Part shown: in pieces, positions 57,357-64,000 of the stretch
Layout: each line of letters starts with the position of its first letter
Position numbering within the stretch: the stretch's first letter is position 1
Source: Pseudomonadales bacterium
GTDB taxonomy: Bacteria > Pseudomonadota > Gammaproteobacteria > Pseudomonadales > Azotimanducaceae
Direction of reading: 5' to 3'
DNA: 64,000 nt
Assembly: GCA_012103505.1 (NCBI GenBank)
Contig: WLWP01000001.1
Coordinates: 2,480,001-2,544,000 of the forward strand
Made by a program: the position numbers and the translations under genes
The notes under the pieces: model-generated
Told to the model about the DNA's origin: nothing
Database searches by the model: none
The model's input: the letters and a program-made list of their open reading frames with translations, nothing else

Positions 57357-58700
57357 TTACTGTTGTAACTGGGTCCACGAAAGACGCCCGGTCTTGGCGT
57401 CGTTTAGGTCGCGGATTCGGTACGAAACCGTATCGTTACCACCTGAGACGAACAGGAAGTCCGTATCTCCTTCACCACCCAATGTAGACAGATCCACTAA
57501 GGCGCCGTCTAGATCTGTGTAGTCAAACAACAGACCGCCAGAGTACGTTTGACCATCTACGGTAACCAGATCGCCTTCATTGATATAGGTATCCGTGTTG
57601 AAATCGATGATCGCATCTCCTGGATCACCGCCAGTTAGGCCATCCATGATTAAGATCGCACCTGGACGAGCTCCAAAACAGGAGGTTTCATCCGTCGCGG
57701 GTAGCACCGTCGTCGTAATGATGACACCGTCTCTAAACAAGAAACGACGAATTGCTTTCTCACCTGGATACTGAGGGCCCGTACCGCTACCGGCCGTATC
57801 CGGGTTGGTTGCACCGCCTGTGGTTTCAGTTGCACGCTCCACATCGAGATCGATATACCAGCCATACGTACCAGGCGAACCTGTCTCTGAAGCGTACTCC
57901 ACAGCGTTCGATGTCAAGATGCGACGTGTCTGGTTAACAGTTCCCGAGTCATCCACCACATTGGTCAATGTCTGCGCGACTAAGCGTTCATCCTTAGTAT
58001 TGGAGTTCGCGGTCGGCGGATTGGCACCGAGCTCATCCCAAATCGTGTAAATCGATTGGATATCAGTGTTACCACCATCTTCTTCAGTAACAAAGCTACC
58101 TGTACCAAACGTGATCAAAAAGCCCGCCTGTGCCGGATGCTTCACAACCAATGGTCGCGTCAAGATTGGCTGGATCGTCTCAACACCTGGTGATGTTTCA
58201 TAAGTTGCCTGGAACACCCGAATCGCTTCCCAATTGCTCGCTGTGGTAGAGGTCAAATCAAACCGCCACAAGTTACCTAATCGGTCACCGGCATACACAT
58301 AATCGGTGGTGCCATTGAGGTCTATGTCGACCGCTGTGGGACTGCCGAGACCATTCGGATAACCCTCCAGCTCTTCCCCGGGGAGAGGCACACCGTAGTC
58401 AGTCGTGATCTTGGTAAAGTCACCAGAACCCCAGCCATCTCGGCCTTTATCCATAAAGAGCACAAACAATGTTGCGATACCGGAAGTGGAGTTAGGTCCA
58501 TTACCGAAGATCGCGATCCATTCCTGCTCCGTATCAGTGTCAGCAATATTACTCATCGCGACAGTCGGTAAGGACATCGAGTAGCCTAAGTCTTTAACAG
58601 GCTGTCCAGCCGGATCTGTTATCGCGCCCACTGCACCACCTAACGGGTTACCGCTAGAGTCCAGTGGATAAGTATCGTCGTCTTCACCGAATTCCCACAA
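57357..58700 (-). CDS. pilY1: PilY1, C-terminal part (separated by a frameshift)
   Basis: Carries the second half of the PilY1 beta-propeller. It opens in the middle of the domain with LWEFGEDDDTYPLDSSGNPL, which continues the reading of the N-terminal part if one base is added near 58718. The calcium-binding loop DIDLNGTTDYVYAGDRLGNL, followed by WRFDLTS, is the D-x-D-x-N-x-x-x-D site that controls pilus extension and retraction in PilY1. A typical PilY1 end follows (SYRIRDLNDAKTGRLSWTQL). No Shine-Dalgarno or plausible start lies at its head, so it is not an independent gene. With the N-terminal part it would give about 1806 residues. Confidence 0.85.
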   Translation of the reverse strand: MWEFGEDDDTYPLDSSGNPLGGAVGAITDPAGQPVKDLGYSMSLPTVAMSNIADTDTEQEWIAIFGNGPNSTSGIATLFVLFMDKGRDGWGSGDFTKITTDYGVPLPGEELEGYPNGLGSPTAVDIDLNGTTDYVYAGDRLGNLWRFDLTSTTASNWEAIRVFQATYETSPGVETIQPILTRPLVVKHPAQAGFLITFGTGSFVTEEDGGNTDIQSIYTIWDELGANPPTANSNTKDERLVAQTLTNVVDDSGTVNQTRRILTSNAVEYASETGSPGTYGWYIDLDVERATETTGGATNPDTAGSGTGPQYPGEKAIRRFLFRDGVIITTTVLPATDETSCFGARPGAILIMDGLTGGDPGDAIIDFNTDTYINEGDLVTVDGQTYSGGLLFDYTDLDGALVDLSTLGGEGDTDFLFVSGGNDTVSYRIRDLNDAKTGRLSWTQLQQ

Positions 58701-61700
58701 CGCGGCGTCACGAGCGGGTCTTCGTCTGCAAAGAGTGTCGCTGGGTCGGTCACATCAAGGGCAAAGAAACCCTTACCACCTGCACCAAGCCCACCAACGA
58801 GGACCGTTAACCAATCCTTGCCACCAACCCCTTCCGGATGCATATAAACATCGTTAAGGCGCGGCGTCAGATCAACATAGTAGTCGTGCAGATAGAAGGT
58901 CGACGTAAAATTGTCGAGTTGATTGTTAAAGCGTTCCGTCGAGTCAATGACCAAGTTCGGAACGTATGCAAAGAGCTCTTGGCCTGTAGTGGCGTTAAAG
59001 CCGTGCATCATCCCGTCGTTGGCACCCACATAAACCACTGGAGTCCGATCTTCGTAGTCATCGATAAAGTCTGAATAGAGTTCATCAGTCGGATAGGGTG
59101 ATTGATCTCGGTTGGTCGCACGTGGCGATCCAACAAAGAGTGGGCTTGAGTTTACGATGTCTCCTAGCAAACCTCCATGCTCCAAGCGTGCACGCAGCGA
59201 CCCATCAGGCTCTTCTGGCGTGCGCGTACCCCGAAGATAAGCCAGTTGTGTGCTCGACAATGTTAACTGCTGGTTTGCAGTAAGGTTGCCATACTCGAAT
59301 CGAATCCCATCGTTAGTGCTTGGGTCGAAAGTCACGATGACACGCTCAGAAGGCAATAGCCCAAGACCACTGAGATGGTCAGGATCCAAGAGCTCAGCAG
59401 CGGACCAGGTCGGCGCAACCGCAAGCACACCCTCAGTACTAACCTGTGTCGCAGTTAGCTCACCAGTGCGATTACGAAGGTCGTAAAAGCCTCTATAAAG
59501 AAGTGTCCCTTCGCGCAGTGAAGTGGAGTTAAACGCCGCTGCTGAGGTTGAACTCGCGGCTTGCGTGAATTCGAGGAAGGCAGTCTCAATAGCAGTCTGC
59601 AGCTCCTGAGGATTTCCCGCGTTCAAGAATCGACCACGGCCATTTAATGCCGCGTGCAACATATCATCTGTCTTCGCTTCGGGCGTGTCTTCCGGATCGT
59701 CCCATGCAATCGTCCCTTCCGGATCAGTCGCATAAGCCGTCGCAGTGTCTATCGAACCTTCCACACCAAACGCAATGGTGAACGTCTTCATATGCTGGTG
59801 CATCGTGTTTGATGCACTGTCGAACACACCATCCGGTGCTCCCGCGAGATCTGACGAAGTCACTGGGACTCCGTCTTCTACCAGAGGAAACAGATCATTT
59901 TCGTAGTAGTACATAGCCACATCAGCAACGGTCTCACTGAAATCATCGGCATATCGTCCACCGTCCCAGTCGCCATCACCATCTTCGTCGTGGTTGCCGT
60001 CAAGCGAGGCATCCTGATTCCAATAACCGTCAGTAAAGAGAAGGGCATAATTCTGCTGACAGACACCTTCTGGCGCAGGTAGCGCCGGACAATCCTTACC
60101 CGAAAAGTCACACCCTAGAATACGACCTGCATCATCCAACGCTCGGCGCAATGGCGTACTGCCGTCGTTGTCCACCGCGTAGACCGTATCAAGGAGCTCT
60201 TCTTTTTCACCTTCCCAGTAGTACTCATTTAGCTCCGCAATCGGCTCGTCGTCGTTGCGATTGATCGTTTCATAACCGACGCGAATGTCCTGCAAGTCAG
60301 CGATCACACCACCAACGGCAGCCTTAGCGACATGCCCACGATTCCTGTAGTACTGGAACCAATTGGCGAAGTTCTGAATTTCTTCGTCGTAGTCACAAGC
60401 TGTTGGAATGGCGCAATCTTCTCGTCCCGCACCACCTTCAAACGGCTCATTCACCTCACGAATCTCGATGCGCGTACCATCGTCTTGGTAGTAGATCGGA
60501 ATGTAGATGTTATCCACATCTATCTTCGAGTTACCGCCATCGGTGTCCCAATCCGGAACCCTTTCTGCGTCATAGCTGTGATCGGCGAGCAGATCAAAAA
60601 TATTTGCTGTCGATGTAGGATCTAGGCGAATGTTCTCAGGATCGGCATCGGTGAAATCATCGTTGTAAGGATCGAGTCCATCCCAGGGCTCATACATGAC
60701 GGCTGGGTTGTAGTAGATCTTGTTTAATGAGGCATTGCGTCCACGCCAGACAGCATAATCGTTGCCTGCGGGCAAACTTGCCTCATCCGGTAAGATCAAA
60801 CCACAACACCTAGAATCATCGTCATAGGTATTCGTGGGCAGATCCCAAAGATAACTAAACGTCCGGTTGCGTACATTACTTGTGGCAATGGATGAGTTTG
60901 TGACAGGAAACCGCCCCTGTTCATCACTGAGATCCATTGAGAAATTCCAGTCCATGCTCCCCGAGTCATCCATGCTCACTAGAACGTTGGGTTCTACTGT
61001 TGCCGACTGCTCAAGTGGCGTGTTGGATAAATTGAACGTGACAGAGACCTCCCCTGGGTTGGGCGGGTCAGCTGCTTCGGGAAGCGCTAGTACTTCAATG
61101 CTCACTGTTCCGTACTCACTGAGCAGTGCTGAGTCGTATACCGCATAAGTAAAGGAAGTCGAACCGCTAAAACCCAAGGCCGGTTGAAACGTAAAAGAGC
61201 CGTCATCGGCTGTGGTAACAAGCGTACCTTCACTACTTGGCGGGAACGTGCCGTAAACTACAGTGAGCGTGGTATCAAATGGGTCACCGTTCTCATCAAG
61301 GATGGGTTCACCTTCAGAATCAACTCGCGACGGATCAAGGTCGAACGCACCATCAGCAAGTCCATCGCTCGCAGGTACAACAAGTGCTGCATTCTCAAAG
61401 GTGGTGTATTCACGGAAGTTGAGCGCTTCAGGGGCATCGTTAACTTCGGCAACTGTGAAAGACACCATTGCATCCCCAGTATCAACATCTTGATCTTGCA
61501 CGGTGTAACTAAAGGATATCGGCCCCCAATAGTTTTCCGCAGGTGTGACCAAAATCGCACTGCCTGTGTTTACGATCTCCGCTACAGGCTCCGTTACGGT
61601 ATCACCCGTGCCATCGACGTAGTAAAAAACACCAGGATCAGTAACCGAAATTATCGTACCTGGACCTTCCGGTATGTCGTCATTCGCAAGGACATCAAAC

Positions 61701-62776
61701 ACAAGCTGCCCATCATCTTCCAAGTACGGTGGCGCCACCCCTGCTGCGGCAAGGCCATCGGCGATTGCCATAACAGGATCGTTTTGGGGATCAACAGTAA
61801 TCGAAAATGAGACTGGCCCTGCCTGCGGGCTGGCCGGTCCTCCCGCCAAATCGTGAGCTGACACTTCGATATTGGCGGTACCAAACTGGTGCGCCGCGAG
61901 AACAATATTCATGTCCTCGCCCGTAAACGTGATCGAATCGAACAAAGCAAGATTGTCATTGCTTGAAACAAAGAGTGTTAAGACATCACCGTTTGTGAGG
62001 ATATCAACATCATCGAAAGCATCCGTCGTGATCGGTGGGATGACTTGGTCTTCCAAGAAATTCTTATCAGAAATAACGCCATCTATAAACGGAAGGTCGT
62101 TGACAGGGTCGACGTCAACAACAATGACATCCGTTTCTTGAGCACCTGCATTGTCTGTCGCAGTAAGCTCTAACTGACCGTTGCCGATTTGATCTAGTGC
62201 GAGCGTGATGTTCACATCCGTCCCGGTAACGGAATAGGATGCAAAAACTGGATCAGACCCGGGTTCTACCGTCAGCGTGTACGTTAGTGTATCGCCTGTC
62301 GCTATATCTGGATCAGCAAAGACTCCGATAATCGATACAGTAAAGACATCTTCTTCCCGTCTGTTTTGTGTCGGAACGCTTATCGCTCTCATTGGTACGT
62401 CGTTGACCGGAGTAACGTCAAAACCGATCGTCGCATCTGCAGTTTCGCCAAGTAGGTCTGTAGCACGCACAACAATGTCACCACCCGTCTCATCAAACGC
62501 ATGTTCGAAGAGCGTGTAGGTCAATAAGCCGCCTGTAACATCCGCAGTCTGCACCGCAGTATTGTTGATTGCGACAACTGAATAGGTGAGTACATCACCC
62601 GGATCTGGGTCATTAAAAATTGGGGTGATATCGAATGAATCAAGCGTGTCTTCGTCTACCCTCACTGTTAGCGTACCCACCACATCAGGTGGCAGCGCAT
62701 TAGCAATTTCAGTGTGGAACGACGACAAGACTAACATCGCCGTCGCTAGTAGGGCTTTTACTTCTAACTTAGCCAT
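58640..62776 (-). CDS. pilY1: PilY1, N-terminal part with cadherin-like repeats
   Basis: Tip-located type IV pilus adhesin. A signal peptide (LLATAMLVLSSFHTEIANA) is followed by about five Ig/cadherin-like repeats at residues 30-575, each ending near PVNDxP (TPVNDVPMRAI, DPVNDLPFIDG, DPQNDPVMAI, EVNDAPEAL). Then a VWA-like domain starts near residue 598 with the MIDAS motif VLVSMDDSGSMDWNF, a GSTPLRRAL Thr loop and ALLFTDGYWN. The first half of the PilY1 propeller follows (YVGANDGMMHGFNATTGQEL). The frame then leaves the conserved sequence at LVTPRCGNSV. GGAG lies 8 bp before the ATG. The repeats make it longer than the usual PilY1 of about 1160 residues and form a stalk. Confidence 0.87.
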   Translation of the reverse strand: MAKLEVKALLATAMLVLSSFHTEIANALPPDVVGTLTVRVDEDTLDSFDITPIFNDPDPGDVLTYSVVAINNTAVQTADVTGGLLTYTLFEHAFDETGGDIVVRATDLLGETADATIGFDVTPVNDVPMRAISVPTQNRREEDVFTVSIIGVFADPDIATGDTLTYTLTVEPGSDPVFASYSVTGTDVNITLALDQIGNGQLELTATDNAGAQETDVIVVDVDPVNDLPFIDGVISDKNFLEDQVIPPITTDAFDDVDILTNGDVLTLFVSSNDNLALFDSITFTGEDMNIVLAAHQFGTANIEVSAHDLAGGPASPQAGPVSFSITVDPQNDPVMAIADGLAAAGVAPPYLEDDGQLVFDVLANDDIPEGPGTIISVTDPGVFYYVDGTGDTVTEPVAEIVNTGSAILVTPAENYWGPISFSYTVQDQDVDTGDAMVSFTVAEVNDAPEALNFREYTTFENAALVVPASDGLADGAFDLDPSRVDSEGEPILDENGDPFDTTLTVVYGTFPPSSEGTLVTTADDGSFTFQPALGFSGSTSFTYAVYDSALLSEYGTVSIEVLALPEAADPPNPGEVSVTFNLSNTPLEQSATVEPNVLVSMDDSGSMDWNFSMDLSDEQGRFPVTNSSIATSNVRNRTFSYLWDLPTNTYDDDSRCCGLILPDEASLPAGNDYAVWRGRNASLNKIYYNPAVMYEPWDGLDPYNDDFTDADPENIRLDPTSTANIFDLLADHSYDAERVPDWDTDGGNSKIDVDNIYIPIYYQDDGTRIEIREVNEPFEGGAGREDCAIPTACDYDEEIQNFANWFQYYRNRGHVAKAAVGGVIADLQDIRVGYETINRNDDEPIAELNEYYWEGEKEELLDTVYAVDNDGSTPLRRALDDAGRILGCDFSGKDCPALPAPEGVCQQNYALLFTDGYWNQDASLDGNHDEDGDGDWDGGRYADDFSETVADVAMYYYENDLFPLVEDGVPVTSSDLAGAPDGVFDSASNTMHQHMKTFTIAFGVEGSIDTATAYATDPEGTIAWDDPEDTPEAKTDDMLHAALNGRGRFLNAGNPQELQTAIETAFLEFTQAASSTSAAAFNSTSLREGTLLYRGFYDLRNRTGELTATQVSTEGVLAVAPTWSAAELLDPDHLSGLGLLPSERVIVTFDPSTNDGIRFEYGNLTANQQLTLSSTQLAYLRGTRTPEEPDGSLRARLEHGGLLGDIVNSSPLFVGSPRATNRDQSPYPTDELYSDFIDDYEDRTPVVYVGANDGMMHGFNATTGQELFAYVPNLVIDSTERFNNQLDNFTSTFYLHDYYVDLTPRLNDVYMHPEGVGGKDWLTVLVGGLGAGGKGFFALDVTDPATLFADEDPLVTPRCGNSVKTTILIHWTLAVTR

Positions 62777-62804
62777 TCTATCTACTCCAAGAATCCCAAA
62801 GTTT

Positions 62805-63344
62805 CTAATCTAAAATCCGACCGTAACTACTCTGCAACGTGACCTGAGAGTTCGCAGAACCCCCAATGCCTCGCGCAGTAATACGGAATATTTCAACTCG
62901 ATCGCCGCCACCCGATGCATACGGATCATCAAGCTGATAAGCATTCTCCTCACGGAGGACCGATGCGACGTATTCAATGATGTAACGCGGTTGCCCCTGA
63001 ACGTGTTCGACCTCAGTCTCAGTTTCACGACTGTTTGCGTCATCCCAGACGTCTTCGTCCTGCCAAATCTGTTCATCGCCCAGATCAGCAACGTTGTACA
63101 AACCGTTGTTGCCGCCATCCGTGAAATCTGCTGTAGATGCAAGCGTCTCAATAACAGCTTCTGCGTCGCGCAACGCTGATTCGGCAGCTTGAAATGCAAG
63201 TATGGAATCATGCTCGTTACGAGTCATACGAACTTCAAGGCTCGTCGTCTGAACTGACGAGACACCGATAATGGTCAACACTAACAACAGCACTAAGCTG
63301 ATAAATAGTGCAACCCCAGTCTGAGTTTTTGGCTTACCAAACAT
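62805..63344 (-). CDS. pilX: PilX-like minor pilin
   Basis: Minor type IV pilin of 179 residues. The N-terminus TQTGVALFISLVLLLVLTII matches the PilX prepilin-like helix; a Glu typical of major pilins at position 5 after cleavage is not evident, as is usual for PilX. TTSLEVRMTRNEHDSILAFQ followed by AAESALRDAEAVIETL is the conserved PilX N-terminal domain. It sits between pilW (3 bp) and pilY1 (28 bp). With PilW and PilY1 it primes pilus assembly at the tip. Confidence 0.88.
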   Translation of the reverse strand: MFGKPKTQTGVALFISLVLLLVLTIIGVSSVQTTSLEVRMTRNEHDSILAFQAAESALRDAEAVIETLASTADFTDGGNNGLYNVADLGDEQIWQDEDVWDDANSRETETEVEHVQGQPRYIIEYVASVLREENAYQLDDPYASGGGDRVEIFRITARGIGGSANSQVTLQSSYGRILD

Positions 63345-63347
63345 TTG

Positions 63348-64000
63348 CTACCCCACATTCCGTACGTGGATTGTTTTGCTGAACGTTCGCGTTAACCGAT
63401 CACCGACCTCTGCCAGAGTGTCAACGCTGCTTATGGTCAGCCGCACCTGGATCGCGACTATGTCGTTTACATCAGCGACCGTGTCGATCGTGCGATATTG
63501 GTTCACATCGATTACGCCGTTGTTCGTCGTATCGACGCCGTAAAGGATCTGCATATCCTCGACGCCTTGAACGAGTTCTCTCGGCGCTTGCGCGCCAACC
63601 TTCTGCCATAGGGCAAAGACTTGATTGCCTTCGTTGTTGTCTTCGCTCGATTCAGCGATGAAAAAGAAGTGGCTTTCTACAACACCGACTGTAGTTTCAG
63701 CGCCATACGAGCGCCCGATGATGGACATAGTCGCGGGGACAATGTCTCCGGTAGGGGTCGTTACGTTGTCGCTGTTGTCAAAAGCATTGCCACCTGCCGC
63801 GGTCGCACGTGCAAGCGTAACTTGATCCACTCCAGGTGTTGTCCCGGTGACTCTAAATACTGAGGCTTGCTCACAATCCGCCACTACAACGACATCGTTA
63901 GCAGCGAAAATTGGCGTGCCACCAGGTGTCGAAACCACCGGATCACCATCGGGCTGTAGCGTTGCGGCGAGCATGCCAAAGGGTTGGCGGATCATACGAA
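63348..64000 (-). CDS. pilW: PilW-like minor pilin, N-terminus outside the window
   Basis: C-terminal 215 or so residues of PilW; the reading frame continues past the right edge. PilW marks are SHFFFIAESSEDN, ALWQKVGAQAPRELVQGVED, MQILYGVDTTNNGVID and DIVAIQVRLTISS, then the closing RTFSKTIHVRNVG. It is 3 bp before pilX. The remaining genes of the usual operon (fimT/U, pilV) would lie beyond the edge. Confidence 0.82.
   Translation of the reverse strand, partial: RMIRQPFGMLAATLQPDGDPVVSTPGGTPIFAANDVVVVADCEQASVFRVTGTTPGVDQVTLARATAAGGNAFDNSDNVTTPTGDIVPATMSIIGRSYGAETTVGVVESHFFFIAESSEDNNEGNQVFALWQKVGAQAPRELVQGVEDMQILYGVDTTNNGVIDVNQYRTIDTVADVNDIVAIQVRLTISSVDTLAEVGDRLTRTFSKTIHVRNVG

Noticed and set aside
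61184-61810. A 208-residue plus-strand frame opposite pilY1
   Set aside because: Rich in Arg/Lys/Ile from antisense of cadherin-like repeats; no start signal or recognisable domain.

Overview
The window looks like chromosomal DNA of an uncultivated, probably marine gammaproteobacterium. The basis is the type IV pilus tip operon order pilW-pilX-pilY1-pilY2, a proteobacterial exosortase with a PEP-CTERM target, TolQ/TolR-type motor genes, a RAYT-type transposase, a CYP153-type P450 and many Shine-Dalgarno-preceded genes with little intergenic space. No tRNA, rRNA, CRISPR array or prophage was recognised. Almost all of the DNA codes for protein.

Layout. (1) Positions 1-9660 are an accessory-looking mix: a DPM1-like glycosyltransferase fused to GtrA, a small outer-membrane barrel, two little-known proteins, an acyl-CoA carboxylase beta chain, a VOC protein, a RAYT (Y1) transposase, a DUF1932 dehydrogenase, a secreted M20 amidohydrolase and a DUF6491 protein. 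This segment is peppered with the heptamer GTGTGTC (15 exact copies by eye, mostly between genes), while the other 54 kb has one. (2) 9674-19392 is one minus-strand operon of ten genes: TlpA-like thioredoxin, a small secreted protein, two very large TPR proteins, a TPR lipoprotein, a small periplasmic protein, one ExbB/TolQ, two ExbD/TolR and an AgmX/TonB-like protein. Its make-up resembles the Agl/Glt-type trans-envelope motors. (3) 19823-25880 holds ApbE, a serine hydrolase, a PhyH oxygenase, a cysteine synthase, an SMP-30 lactonase and an SDR. (4) 26057-34816 holds a barrel protein, an MBL hydrolase, a five-gene catabolic operon (MDR, PhyH, CmcJ-like, GST, HpcH aldolase), a 2TM protein, an octamer tandem repeat and a CaiB CoA-transferase.

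(5) 35012-41842 is the most interesting part. A FrnE/DsbA-type gene carries an in-frame TGA exactly where the first active-site cysteine should be, followed by a possible SECIS hairpin, so it is a selenoprotein candidate. Next to it lies a compact dedicated exosortase system: a VIT/VWA protein with a PEP-CTERM tail, its exosortase fused to an EpsI-like domain, and a divergent CreBC-like two-component system. The divergent promoter region has an 11-bp-phased direct repeat. (6) 41871-56976 holds an M19 dipeptidase, a CYP153-like P450, two peptide-ABC permeases, an MscS channel, a PLP decarboxylase, an MFS exporter, GST- and HCCA-isomerase-like proteins, AroQ, two divergent cytochromes c, an orphan histidine kinase and a MaoC hydratase. 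(7) 57028-64000 is the pilus tip operon, running off the right edge in pilW.

Several genes (pilY1, the M19 peptidase, a GST-like gene and possibly oppC) show a conserved C-terminal sequence in a shifted frame that one extra base would restore. These are either recent lesions or sequencing/assembly indels, which also bears on how far single-base features should be trusted. Start codons were revised where a Shine-Dalgarno sequence or family alignment favoured an internal start.
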